From Saccharospirillum sp965652395 (GTDB lineage: Bacteria > Pseudomonadota > Gammaproteobacteria > Pseudomonadales > Natronospirillaceae), in assembly GCA_965652395.1 (NCBI GenBank), contig CBFGUW010000014.1:1-64000 (forward strand): 64,000 nt of DNA. Direction: 5' to 3'. Under the pieces are notes generated by a model, which saw only the letters and a list, made by a program, of their open reading frames with translations, was not told the DNA's origin and searched no databases. A program made the translations under genes and the position numbers. Below, piece after piece: positions 43,562-52,622 of the stretch. The number at the start of each line of letters is the position of its first letter. The first letter of the stretch is position 1.

Positions 43562-44023
43562 ATGAGTTCAGCCCGGAAGGCATTCACTCCGAGAACCATT
43601 CTGTTGCTCAGTGAAGATGCATCCGTCGCCGAACAAATCGAGCAGGCACTGGCCACCTACTGCCTGACCCACCATATTCAGTGGCATGTTGATATCCGCA
43701 GTTTTCAACAATCGTTGATTGGCTCCCAGTTGCAGCCCGCCTCGGCCGCCCGGGTGGATTTGTTTCTGATCGCCTATGTCGACGACGATGTAAAGACTCA
43801 GCAAACCCTCATGGACCTGCGTCGCCTGGCGCGCTGGAAACTGGTCCCTTCCGTGGTATTCCTGGACCACGACGAACCGGAATTCACACGCTCCCTCTAT
43901 CACCTGGGAGTCAACTCGGTGCTGAAATACCCCCTCCGTTTCGACGCCTTGCAGCAGTTGATCAGCACCATGGACGCCTACTGGTTCGATGCCGTCACCC
44001 TACCCTTCGCCGATGACGAGTGA
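43562..44023 (+). CDS. Degenerate receiver-like protein
   Basis: A 153-residue protein with the length and secondary structure of an Rcp1-type receiver, ending in DALQQLISTMDAYWFDAVTLP as its active neighbour does. The acidic pocket is changed to LLLSEDAS and the phospho-Asp position reads LIAYVDDD, so the acceptor seems lost, while SVLKYPLR keeps the conserved Lys. It is probably a pseudo-receiver that binds partners without phosphorylation. It lies 75 bases after the c-di-GMP gene. Confidence 0.7.
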   Translation: MSSARKAFTPRTILLLSEDASVAEQIEQALATYCLTHHIQWHVDIRSFQQSLIGSQLQPASAARVDLFLIAYVDDDVKTQQTLMDLRRLARWKLVPSVVFLDHDEPEFTRSLYHLGVNSVLKYPLRFDALQQLISTMDAYWFDAVTLPFADDE

Positions 44024-44114
44024 CCCTGTCGCCGCTCGGCATTTCATGTAGAATCCCGCCACTGACTCTCTGAACAATCCATGGCAACAATCCATCACAA
44101 TAAAGAGACTTCTC

Positions 44115-44636
44115 ATGCAACGTTTAACCCAGTGGTTGACCCTTGGCCTCGCCGTCCTGGCATTGGCCGCTTGCAGCAACAACCCCACCAAAGCCCCCTA
44201 TGCCGGGGAAGATCAGGGCCTGGTGATTTTCGCCGCTGACATCAAAGTGCTGGGCGACACCGAGTTGGAATACAACTACCTCTTTACTGTGGAGAACCTC
44301 GACACCGGTGAAACCCATAGAATGCGGATGACGGTCGAGGAAGACTTCCCATTCGCGGTGTTGGGCCGTTTGGCACCCGGAGACTACCGGCTGACGCAAC
44401 GTGAGGACATCCGCCGCGACGCACGGGGCATTCAACTGGCCGATGCGGAAGGGGAATTCCAGGTCGAAGCCGGTAAAATCACCATGCCGAAGCTGATCAC
44501 AGTCGAGAAGAAGAAATTCACTCGAAAAGTGGAAGTGACCGACCTGTCACAGGAAGACGCCGAGCTGATCTACAACCTCGATATCGCTCCACGGAGTGAG
44601 TATGAAGGTTGGGAATTGCTGAGCGATACGGAATAG
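44115..44636 (+). CDS. Putative lipoprotein
   Basis: A 173-residue protein with a lipoprotein signal (TLGLAVLALAAC, Cys at about 20). The mature part is a beta-rich domain with a VENLDTGETHRMRMTVEEDF stretch and GRLAPGDYRLTQRED. I do not recognise the family. A promoter-like region lies upstream; no operon partner is evident. Confidence 0.7.
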   Translation: MQRLTQWLTLGLAVLALAACSNNPTKAPYAGEDQGLVIFAADIKVLGDTELEYNYLFTVENLDTGETHRMRMTVEEDFPFAVLGRLAPGDYRLTQREDIRRDARGIQLADAEGEFQVEAGKITMPKLITVEKKKFTRKVEVTDLSQEDAELIYNLDIAPRSEYEGWELLSDTE

Positions 44637-44640
44637 CCCC

Positions 44641-45144
44641 TCAGGGTGGGGCTTCCCGACGCCTTTCCACCCGAAAACCCAGCCCCTCCAGCGTTTCCAC
44701 CAGTTTTACCGCATCGGCCCCGTTCAGAAACGGGGCCAGAGCCACCTGGTCTTCACGATGGCTCAAATACAGCGTTGGCGGTTGCCATGGATGGCTGGGC
44801 ACGGCCAATGTCACCCGGGTATAACGCTGGGGCCATTCCCAACGGTTATGGCGCTGGTATACGCCTTTCTCCAATATCACCTGCTCGCCATTCAGCCGCA
44901 ATACTTCCTGCTGGCGGCATCTCCAGGCCGTGTAATACAGAGCCACCCCCAACGCAGCCAGCTCCAGCCCGACAAAAGGCAACACCACCCAGGCCCCGGC
45001 CAGTACCATCCCGGTGACGATGACCGCCGACAGGAAACACAGCGAATAGAATATTTTCAGGTTGCCACGCCAGCTCAGGGAGCGGTTGGGCGTCAATCGC
45101 AGCTCTGTGCCGTCTGGCTTTCGAAGCACTTTAACCATAATCAA
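44641..45144 (-). CDS. DUF2244 membrane protein
   Basis: A 167-residue protein of the DUF2244 family (integral membrane, function unknown). Two membrane segments lie near 33-53 and 55-75, after LTPNRSLSWRGNLKIFY. The C-terminus, WPQRYTRVTLAVPSHPWQPP and later LYLSHREDQVALAPFL, is typical. The stop is 4 bases from the convergent lipoprotein. ATG at 45138 is an alternative start. Confidence 0.85.
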   Translation of the reverse strand: MIMVKVLRKPDGTELRLTPNRSLSWRGNLKIFYSLCFLSAVIVTGMVLAGAWVVLPFVGLELAALGVALYYTAWRCRQQEVLRLNGEQVILEKGVYQRHNRWEWPQRYTRVTLAVPSHPWQPPTLYLSHREDQVALAPFLNGADAVKLVETLEGLGFRVERRREAPP

Positions 45145-45269
45145 CCTGTCGTACGTTCATGGTTTACAGCATAGCCTTTCTCACGGCATCTATCGTTGGC
45201 CGGACGACTTACCACAATCGTCAATGGTAAGATGCAGGCCCATTCAGTGCAGCAGACGCTCGATTACGG

Positions 45270-46214
45270 ATGAAACAGACGCAAGACAAACTCCACAAGG
45301 TCACCCTCCGCCAGTTACAGATTTTTCTGGTCGCGGCGGAAACGCTGAGTTTTCAGCGGGCGGCGGAGGCATTGGGCCTGACGCCACCCGCGGTTTCGAT
45401 GCAGATGAGCAGCCTTGGTGAGGAGCTGGGAACGCCGCTGTTCACCAAGAAGGGTCGTCAGACCGTTCTCACCCCGGCCGGTGAAAAGCTCGTACCTTAT
45501 GCACGTCGTATTACCCAGACGCTGCGGGAGGCCAGTGAGGCACTGCAGGAGTTGGAAGGGCGGCGTCGACATACGGTGAAGGTGGCGATGGTGACGACGT
45601 CGCGGAATTTCGGGCCTCATTTGGTGGCGAAGTTCCAGGCGGAGCATCCTGAGGCGAAGCTGGATATCCGCATTGCTAACCGCCGCAATGTGATCGATCT
45701 GTTGGAGAGCGATGAAATCGACCTGGCGCTGATGGGGCGTACGCCGCGCCGGGTGCCGGTGGAGGCGACGCCTTTTGCGAAGCATCCTTATGTGATTATC
45801 GCGAGTCCGAATCACCCCTTGGCGGGGGAAAGCAATATTGATCCGTCGCGTTTGGTCGGTGAAACCTTTCTGGCACGCGAGGCCGGTTCAGGCACCCGCA
45901 TGGTGCTGGAACATTTCTTTGAGGACCGGGGGCTGGATATGCCAAATATCCAGGAGATGACGAGCAACGAGAATATCAAGCAGGCAGTGATGGCGAACAT
46001 GGGGTTGGCGGTCATTTCCCGTCACACCTTTCACCTGGAACTGATGGCCGGTCGTCTGACGGAGCTGGATGTTGAGGGGATGCCGGAACTGCGTACCTGG
46101 TATGTGGTGCACCTCCAGGATAAAGAGCTGAACACTGCAGCCCTCCAATTCAAGCAGTTCGTTCAGAACGAAGGGCCTGCTTTTATGGCCGACTTCTTTG
46201 GGGAGCGGTATTGA
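45270..46214 (+). CDS. LysR-family regulator (CbbR-like)
   Basis: A 314-residue regulator. The N-terminal helix-turn-helix is FLVAAETLSFQRAAEALGLT, then PAVSMQMSSLGEELGTPLFT. The substrate-binding part has DLALMGRTPRR and the REAGSGTRMVLEHFF motif of CbbR-type proteins. It points toward, and is convergent with, the methylaspartate gene cluster ending at 46438, so regulation of that cluster is possible but not shown. Ligand unknown. Confidence 0.88.
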   Translation: MKQTQDKLHKVTLRQLQIFLVAAETLSFQRAAEALGLTPPAVSMQMSSLGEELGTPLFTKKGRQTVLTPAGEKLVPYARRITQTLREASEALQELEGRRRHTVKVAMVTTSRNFGPHLVAKFQAEHPEAKLDIRIANRRNVIDLLESDEIDLALMGRTPRRVPVEATPFAKHPYVIIASPNHPLAGESNIDPSRLVGETFLAREAGSGTRMVLEHFFEDRGLDMPNIQEMTSNENIKQAVMANMGLAVISRHTFHLELMAGRLTELDVEGMPELRTWYVVHLQDKELNTAALQFKQFVQNEGPAFMADFFGERY

Positions 46215-46276
46215 GGCGGTGGGAGGGCGTTGCGGCTTTCGCTGCTTTTTGGTTAGGTGGCTTTCGCTCCACCGCT

Positions 46277-46391
46277 GGGTGTGGGTAGGCCTATCTGGGG
46301 TCGCGCGGTATGCCGCCCACTCAATACATTCATGTAGGCTCGGCGGCGGCATCCATGCCGCCCACGTCCCCATATAGGCCTACCCACACCC
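46277..46391 (-). repeat. Structured intergenic repeat, copy 5
   Basis: Outer arms 46277-46300 and 46368-46391 (24 bases, one mismatch) and inner hairpin GGCGGCATCCATGCCGCC at 46345-46362. It is the most divergent core. It lies in the gap between the LysR gene and the convergent CitE-like gene. Confidence 0.7.
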
Positions 46392-46437
46392 TGCTCTGTG
46401 CCTTTCCCCCCAACCCTGTGTGCCCCACCACCACACC

Positions 46438-47298
46438 TCAAACACGCCGGAGAACCGAACGAGCCCGCTGCACAACGGGAAGATCGATCATGCGGCCGTT
46501 GAGCATGGCGGCGCCCCGGTTTTCGGCAAGTGCCTGATCATAGGCGGCGATGACCTGGCGGGCGTGTTCGATGGCTTCCGGGCTGGGCTGGAAGACTTCG
46601 TTGAGCACGGGAACCTGAGCCGGGTGGATGCAGAAGGCACCGTCGAACCCCATGGATTTGCCGAGGCACACCTGGCTTCGGTAGGTGGTCAGATCACCGA
46701 ACTCGGCAATGCTGCCCGGGAAACCGTATGCGTGAATGCCAGCGGCTTTGGCGGCTAACACCAGTCGTTGGCAGGGGTTGAAGAGGTTCATCTGGGTGGG
46801 TTCGAAACCGCCTTCGGCGCTGAAGTCCTCGCTGCCGAGCGTCAGGGCTGTCAGCCGTGGTGTGGCTTTGGCCAGGGCTTCGACCTGGTTCAGGGCGTCG
46901 AGGGTTTCGATCATGGCGATCAGGCCAATGCCGCCCGGAGGTAGGTGGCGCTCGGTTTCGAGTTCGGTGATGAGTTCGTCAATCAGAACCAGGTGCGCCG
47001 CGCTGTGGGCTTTGGGCAGGCAGATGGCGCTGACGCCTTGAATGACGGCGGCATCAAGGTCGGCCACGGCATTGCGCAGGTCTCGATTGATGCGTACCAG
47101 CGCATCCAGACCATGGGACTGAAACTGATCAACAGCGGCCGGGATCATCTGGCGGGCGGCGGCTTTGGCCTCGAAGGGTACAGCGTCTTCGAGGTCCAGT
47201 TGAATGGCGTCGGCGCCGCGTTTATGGGCGGAGTCGATATAGCGTTCCACATGGGCCGGAATGAAGAGTACGGAACGCCAGAGTGGTTGTTCGGTCAT
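46438..47298 (-). CDS. CitE-like CoA-ester lyase (HpcH/HpaI family)
   Basis: A 286-residue TIM-barrel lyase with ADAIQLDLEDAVPF, an Arg in VRINRD, the MIETLDALNQVEAL segment and LGSEDFSAEGG. It should cleave a malyl-, methylmalyl- or citramalyl-CoA-type ester. In this operon the likely substrate comes from mesaconate: citramalyl-CoA (to pyruvate and acetyl-CoA) or beta-methylmalyl-CoA (to glyoxylate and propionyl-CoA). Start overlaps the CoA-transferase stop by 4 bases. Last gene of the unit. Confidence 0.85.
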   Translation of the reverse strand: MTEQPLWRSVLFIPAHVERYIDSAHKRGADAIQLDLEDAVPFEAKAAARQMIPAAVDQFQSHGLDALVRINRDLRNAVADLDAAVIQGVSAICLPKAHSAAHLVLIDELITELETERHLPPGGIGLIAMIETLDALNQVEALAKATPRLTALTLGSEDFSAEGGFEPTQMNLFNPCQRLVLAAKAAGIHAYGFPGSIAEFGDLTTYRSQVCLGKSMGFDGAFCIHPAQVPVLNEVFQPSPEAIEHARQVIAAYDQALAENRGAAMLNGRMIDLPVVQRARSVLRRV

Positions 47299-48479
47299 GA
47301 TGGGGCTTCCTCGCGGGAATGGCGTGGGGCGAACTCCCGGCGTATGGCTTGGCTGTGTTGGCCCAGCGTGGGCACCGGGCCGTAATGGGCATCATCGGGT
47401 TCATCGGTGGTGCGAATGGCGGGTGCGACCAGCTCCGCTTGCTGGCCATCCGGCAGACGGACGGGGCGGCGGCGTAGCTGGGCATGGTCGGCGAAGGTCT
47501 CGACGGAGTTGACGGCGCCGTAAGCAATGCCAGCCGCTTTCAATGTGGCTTCCAGTTCCGCTCGGGAATGAGCGGAGAAGACACCGTTGATAAAGATATC
47601 CAGCTCCTTTCGGTTTTGTACGCGCTGTTCGGCGTCGCTGAAACGTGGGTCGTCGGCGAGGCTCGACAGGGCCAGTACCTCGGCGCAGAACCGTTGCCAT
47701 TCGCGTTCATTTTGAATCGAAATGGCCAGTATTTCACCATCCGAGGTTTGGTAGCCGCCATAGGGTGCGATCGACGGGTGATGCAACCCGACGCGTTCCG
47801 GTGCCTTGCCGCCGTACTGAGCGTGCATCAGAGGTACGGTCATCCAATCCGCTGCCGTGTCGAACAGCGAGACCTTAACGCCTGAGCCCCGGCCGGTGCG
47901 TTCGCGCTGAAAGAGGGCGCGCTGAATACCGATGATGGCGTTCATCCCCGCGCCTATATCGCAGATCGAGACGCCGATGCGGCCGTACCCCTTGGGTGAG
48001 CCGTTAATGGCGACCAGCCCGCTTTCGCATTGAACGAGAAAATCGTAGGCCTTCATGTCCCGGTACTCACCCTCTTCGCCGTAGCCGCTGATGTCGCAGG
48101 TGATCAGTCTTGGGTGGCGTTGGCGTAGTTCGTCGGTGTCGAAACCGGCGCGGCCGACGGCGCCGGGGGCGAGGTTCTGAATGAAGACATCGGCCCGGGC
48201 CAGAATGGAATGCAGCAGTTCGGCGTCGTCCGGGTCCTTGATGTTGAGTTGAAGTGATTCCTTGCCGTGGTTGGCCCAAACAAAGTAGGAGGATTCGCCT
48301 TTGACCACGCTGTCGTAACGCCGCGCAAAGTCTCCCCCGTCGCGTTCAATTTTGATGACGCGCGCGCCGCCTTCGGCGAAGTGGCAGGAACACAGGGGTG
48401 CCGCCACGGCCTGTTCCAGCGTGACGACGAACAGGCCGTCGTAAGGGAGATTGGGTCGGGCGTTTTCCTGAGAGGTCAT
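47295..48479 (-). CDS. CaiB/BaiF-type CoA-transferase
   Basis: A 394-residue class III CoA-transferase. Typical parts are AAPLCSCHFAEGGARVIKIE at the start, YFVWANHGKESLQLNIKD, and KAYDFLVQCESGL with the catalytic Asp. It probably activates mesaconate as a CoA ester, inferred from its place between methylaspartate ammonia-lyase and the CitE-like lyase. The CoA donor is unknown. It lies one base after the mal gene. Confidence 0.88.
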   Translation of the reverse strand: MTSQENARPNLPYDGLFVVTLEQAVAAPLCSCHFAEGGARVIKIERDGGDFARRYDSVVKGESSYFVWANHGKESLQLNIKDPDDAELLHSILARADVFIQNLAPGAVGRAGFDTDELRQRHPRLITCDISGYGEEGEYRDMKAYDFLVQCESGLVAINGSPKGYGRIGVSICDIGAGMNAIIGIQRALFQRERTGRGSGVKVSLFDTAADWMTVPLMHAQYGGKAPERVGLHHPSIAPYGGYQTSDGEILAISIQNEREWQRFCAEVLALSSLADDPRFSDAEQRVQNRKELDIFINGVFSAHSRAELEATLKAAGIAYGAVNSVETFADHAQLRRRPVRLPDGQQAELVAPAIRTTDEPDDAHYGPVPTLGQHSQAIRREFAPRHSREEAPS

Positions 48480-48480
48480 G

Positions 48481-49737
48481 TCATTCTCCTGAAGTTGAGT
48501 GTCGCGCCTGCATCAACGCGATACTGCGGTGCATTTCGTTGGCGACGATGGTGAGGCCTTCGTCGAAGCCCATTCCGGGTTTCACCAGCATGCGGGCCGG
48601 TCGGGCGGCGAGCGCCAGGTGGACGCAGGTTCGGGCGGAGAGGTCGGTTTCGTTGCAGGTACCTCCCTGGTAGGCCTCGACGCCATGGCGCTGGCAATAG
48701 AGCACGGCGTCGACCACGTTGTGGATGCTGCCGAGGTCCGGGGTTTTAATCTGCACCATGTCGCAACATTGGGCATCGGTGAATTCGATGATGTCTTCAA
48801 GGGTATTACACCATTCGTCCGCAACCAGGCGGACGTTGCAGGACATCCGCTCCAACTGGCCGCGAATAAGACCCAGCGATTCGATCTGAGCCAGCCGCTC
48901 CCCTGCATCCACCGGGCCTTCGATATAGAGCGGGAATTCACCGGCGATGTCGCCGAGCCGGGCGAGGTAATTTGCGATCAGCTCGGGGTTCTGGTCGAAG
49001 ATCAGACCGATGGTGCCATACACATCGATGTGCAGATCCGGTCGGTAGTCTCCATCGGGGGCGAGTTTGCGAATGCGGTCGGTTAGCCAGTCGACATACT
49101 CGATCAATCGCTCACCCTGATAGCCGAGCTTGTCCGGCAGGTTGTTGATCAGGCCGTGCGGCAGAGCATCGACGCCCTTGAGCACCATTTTGTCGACCGC
49201 GCCGTAGCGGTCATCACCGCTTTGACCGAAAAGAGGCACTGGTTTGGCGATTACCGGCCGTTGGTATTCATCGCATATCACTTCCGCTTTCAGGCAGCGC
49301 CGGGCCAGTGCCGTGGCATCGAGCAGGGCCTGGGATACGCCATAACGGATGGCGGTGTGCAGGCGTTGCCCGTCGATGCTGAGTGCGTCGACCATTCGGG
49401 CATTGGGCAGGAAACGGGACACATCCAGCCCTTCGAGCAGGGGTCGCAAATGGGCGTTCATGAATGGCAGGAACTGCTCCGCCCGGAACAGAGCGTCGCG
49501 CCCACCGGCGCCGGAATATTGCACGGCGGCGCAGTCGCCCATGGCGACACTGCCGTCCTCGAGTTCCAGCACGACCGAGACGCATTCCCCGGCCTGGCGC
49601 ACTGTCTGAAAGCCCGGCGTGACGGCCTGACCGTTGTAGGTGAAGCCATTCTGGGTCGCGCCCTGTTTAATGGCCTGTTGGTCGTCGAAATAAAAAGCGG
49701 ACAGGCCGCCGACAAAATGAACCTGTTTAATTCTCAT
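48481..49737 (-). CDS. mal: Methylaspartate ammonia-lyase
   Basis: A 418-residue enolase-superfamily enzyme that eliminates ammonia from (2S,3S)-3-methylaspartate to give mesaconate. The sequence matches the family over its length: DCAAVQYSGAGGRDALFRAE near 85, VLKGVDALPHG, DLHIDVYGTIG, and MVQIKTPDLGSIHNVVDAVL with the catalytic Lys. The ATG at 49737 is the family start; the open frame begins upstream. GlmE precedes it by 19 bases. Confidence 0.93.
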   Translation of the reverse strand: MRIKQVHFVGGLSAFYFDDQQAIKQGATQNGFTYNGQAVTPGFQTVRQAGECVSVVLELEDGSVAMGDCAAVQYSGAGGRDALFRAEQFLPFMNAHLRPLLEGLDVSRFLPNARMVDALSIDGQRLHTAIRYGVSQALLDATALARRCLKAEVICDEYQRPVIAKPVPLFGQSGDDRYGAVDKMVLKGVDALPHGLINNLPDKLGYQGERLIEYVDWLTDRIRKLAPDGDYRPDLHIDVYGTIGLIFDQNPELIANYLARLGDIAGEFPLYIEGPVDAGERLAQIESLGLIRGQLERMSCNVRLVADEWCNTLEDIIEFTDAQCCDMVQIKTPDLGSIHNVVDAVLYCQRHGVEAYQGGTCNETDLSARTCVHLALAARPARMLVKPGMGFDEGLTIVANEMHRSIALMQARHSTSGE

Positions 49738-49756
49738 GAAAGGGGTATGGCCTCGG

Positions 49757-51220
49757 TTATTTGGGTCGGCCGACCAGGCGGCCGTCGGAAATGGCATTTA
49801 CATCGTCAACCACCATCTTGAAACTGGCTTCCCGGCCTTCGGACTGGGCGCGTTCGGCGATTTTGTCGCGGTGGAAGGCGAGTACGTCGTCCGGCAAAGG
49901 TGAATTGCCTTTTTCCAGCACGCGCAGGGCGCCATGGTCGTCTCGCACCGGCATCAACACTCCCGCATTGGCCTGGGCGGGCGCGAAAGGGATGTCCATG
50001 ACACCGGTCTCGAAAGCCCGCACCGTGCCGAGGGCGATGTCGCCCTCGCCCAGCTCGAACACCTTCGATAACACCGCCCGGACTTCCCGTTTGATCATCT
50101 CGGTTTCCAGTTCGATGTCGGCATTGTTGGGTTTGATCTGGTCGCTGAGCATGTTGATCATCTGGCGGGTGGCTTTCAGGCCATCCCGGTTGGCAGCAAG
50201 GGTGGGCACACCTTCAGCTTCGTGCGGGGTTTTGACGATCACTTTGGTGGCGCCCGCCATAGAGGCCGCCGCCGCGCCCAGGCAAATCACGCCGTAGGCT
50301 TTGGATTCCTCTTCCGGAAAACCGCCCATCCACTGGTGAAACACCGTGGATAACTGATACCCCTCGTAACCGGCGGCGCTGAAATATTCCTCCCCCAGTT
50401 CACGCAGCGAGCGAATGGCGGCGATGTCCTGCACCAGATTTCCGGCCTGGCCGTAGCCGAGCGTCAGGCAGCGCACGCCCTGCTCCAATGCCAACAGCCC
50501 TTCCAGAATCATCACGCAGTGGGAGACAAAGGGCGGCACCAGCGTGCCGGTCAGCGGGCCGAACGGTTCGCGGTTGATGCGCACCCCGGCCTCTTCGTAG
50601 AGCCCGACCAGACGGTCGCAGTATTGCCAATGGCGGATGCTGCGCGCCAAGGGAACGCTCTTGGCGTAGGGAATGTTGTAGCAGATGCCGCCGCCTTCAT
50701 AGCTGGTGAAGCCTGCCGCCAGGGTGATTTCCGCCAGCAGGCGGGCATCCGGCGTGCCGTGGCGCACCTGTACCGGTTTGTCGAGCGCCTCAACCAGCTC
50801 GCGGCAGCCATGCAGGCCATGATTGACCGCCGGGAAACCGTTCATCAGCGACCGACCCGCCACCTGGGACCGGGCGATGCCGACATCCGCCTCACGGTAA
50901 CGATTATGACGGGTATAGGCGTCGATGGTCGTAGGCAGCACGTCGCATACTTCCTGCAGCCCTTGTAGCAGCTCGATTTGCTCCCGCAGCAGCGCCACTC
51001 CGGCCCGGGGTTGGAGCAAGGTCTGTCCGCTCTTGTCCGCCTGACGCATCAGTTCCGAGAAGCGTTTGTGCGAAGGTAGGCTCAGTTGGTAGCGCACGCC
51101 CTCGTCGAGCTCGACGTCTGCGCCGGTCGGCCAGCCGCCCAGAATGTGAGTGCGCTCCTGCTGGAACAGATCGCGCGGTAAACACTGGTTTTGCAAAGGG
51201 GTTGAAGCATCGAATGGCAT
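49757..51220 (-). CDS. glmE: Glutamate mutase (methylaspartate mutase) subunit E
   Basis: A 487-residue TIM-barrel subunit of the B12-dependent mutase that turns L-glutamate into 3-methylaspartate. Recognisable are AVNHGLHGCRELVEALDKPV, TSYEGGGICYNIPYAKSVP and PFGPLTGTLVPP with LGYGQAGNLVQDIAAIRSL. The ATG at 51220 is right for the family; earlier starts overlap glmL. Encoded 16 bases after glmL. Confidence 0.94.
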   Translation of the reverse strand: MPFDASTPLQNQCLPRDLFQQERTHILGGWPTGADVELDEGVRYQLSLPSHKRFSELMRQADKSGQTLLQPRAGVALLREQIELLQGLQEVCDVLPTTIDAYTRHNRYREADVGIARSQVAGRSLMNGFPAVNHGLHGCRELVEALDKPVQVRHGTPDARLLAEITLAAGFTSYEGGGICYNIPYAKSVPLARSIRHWQYCDRLVGLYEEAGVRINREPFGPLTGTLVPPFVSHCVMILEGLLALEQGVRCLTLGYGQAGNLVQDIAAIRSLRELGEEYFSAAGYEGYQLSTVFHQWMGGFPEEESKAYGVICLGAAAASMAGATKVIVKTPHEAEGVPTLAANRDGLKATRQMINMLSDQIKPNNADIELETEMIKREVRAVLSKVFELGEGDIALGTVRAFETGVMDIPFAPAQANAGVLMPVRDDHGALRVLEKGNSPLPDDVLAFHRDKIAERAQSEGREASFKMVVDDVNAISDGRLVGRPK

Positions 51221-51236
51221 GATTTTGGGGTCTCGT

Positions 51237-52622
51237 TCAGGCGGCCCTGGTGTTGACAGCGTGCAGGAAGTGACCGGCCGCACGAGCCGCCGCCTGCGGA
51301 TGCAGACGCGCCAGATTGGCCAGCAGTGGAAAGAGGTAGTGTTCGTCGCGGTAAAACTGAACGGCGGTGGGCGCCAGAATCTGCTGACCGCGCTCATCCA
51401 ATCGAATGCGTTGCAGCCAGGGGTTCGGGTCGAACGAAGGCGTGTTCGCCAGATATCCACCAGACCCGATAATGCGTTTCACGCCGCGCAGATCGCGCCC
51501 GGTCTGCACATTGACGAGGCCGTCCACGGTGCTGACTACCTGCATCCTGCCCGCATGGCGCCGGCAGGCTTCGGCCAGGCAGGTGCCCGCCAGTAGCGCG
51601 TCGTAAGCCTGGCCTTGGGCATCGCCCGGAAGGGTATTCGGCTCACGGGTGACCTGATGCAAATAGTCGATGAATCCGCCCCGGGCGTCGGCGTTTTCTT
51701 CCAGCCCGGCATCGATCAGCGCCTTGCCGGACTCCGCAGCGGCAAGGGCCGAGACTCTCATACCGAGATCCCCTTCCACGGTCCGCTTCAAGGGTGGCTC
51801 AGGTAGCCCCCGGTGCACCGTACCGGACATCGGTTGCTCGCGATGGCAGGAGTAAATATCGGTGGTGGCACCGCCCAGATCGACCAATAAAAACTCATCC
51901 CATTCCGGCAGGTGGGCCTGCATCAACCGGGTGTATTCATAAACCGCATAGGGCGTGGGAACCGGTTCGACACCCGTGGCGGCGACGATGCGGTCCAGCC
52001 CTTTGCCGGTTACGATTTTTTCCAGAAAGAGATCGCGCAGAGCGGCGCGCGCGGGTTCGGGGTTCGGCTGGCCGATGCGGGGCAACAGGTTATCTACAAA
52101 TCGGACGTCGTGCCCCTGCAGACGGTCTTCCAGTTCATCCCGCACCGACCGGTTCCCGGCGTAGACAATGGGGCAATCCACCGAAGAGGACGCCAGGGCT
52201 TCAGCATTGGCCAGCAGGTAATCGGTATTACCTCCGTCCGTACCGCCAGCGAACAGCAGAATATCGGGTGGGTTTTGCTCCAGAGCGCGGATGTCCGCAC
52301 GGGTCAAGCGGTAGGAAAACACCTGACTCAAACGCGCACCGGCCGAGTGGGCCGCAATACGCGCCATTTCGGAGGTGATGTCCGGCACCAGCCCCAGGGC
52401 AGCGACGGCCAGACCGCCCTTGGCCGAGGAAGAATAAGTTAACTCACCCGGACCGGTGCGTTTGTCCAGAGCGTCCCGCACCCCAAAAAACGCTTCGGCC
52501 AAATTGCCAACGCTGGTCGGACGCGCTTCGCGGGCCAGCAACTGCACCCGGCCACTATCATTTACCCGGAATGCCGCACCTTTGGTCCAGGTGGAACCGA
52601 TATCGAGAGCGGTGACGATCAT
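51237..52622 (-). CDS. glmL: Glutamate mutase accessory protein GlmL/MutL
   Basis: A 461-residue ASKHA-fold ATPase that helps reactivate the B12 mutase. ATP-binding features are DIGSTWTKGAAF at the start and LVDLGGATTDIYS near 215. SGGYLANTP near 390 is also typical. Its start overlaps the glmS stop by 4 bases. Confidence 0.92.
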   Translation of the reverse strand: MIVTALDIGSTWTKGAAFRVNDSGRVQLLAREARPTSVGNLAEAFFGVRDALDKRTGPGELTYSSSAKGGLAVAALGLVPDITSEMARIAAHSAGARLSQVFSYRLTRADIRALEQNPPDILLFAGGTDGGNTDYLLANAEALASSSVDCPIVYAGNRSVRDELEDRLQGHDVRFVDNLLPRIGQPNPEPARAALRDLFLEKIVTGKGLDRIVAATGVEPVPTPYAVYEYTRLMQAHLPEWDEFLLVDLGGATTDIYSCHREQPMSGTVHRGLPEPPLKRTVEGDLGMRVSALAAAESGKALIDAGLEENADARGGFIDYLHQVTREPNTLPGDAQGQAYDALLAGTCLAEACRRHAGRMQVVSTVDGLVNVQTGRDLRGVKRIIGSGGYLANTPSFDPNPWLQRIRLDERGQQILAPTAVQFYRDEHYLFPLLANLARLHPQAAARAAGHFLHAVNTRAA

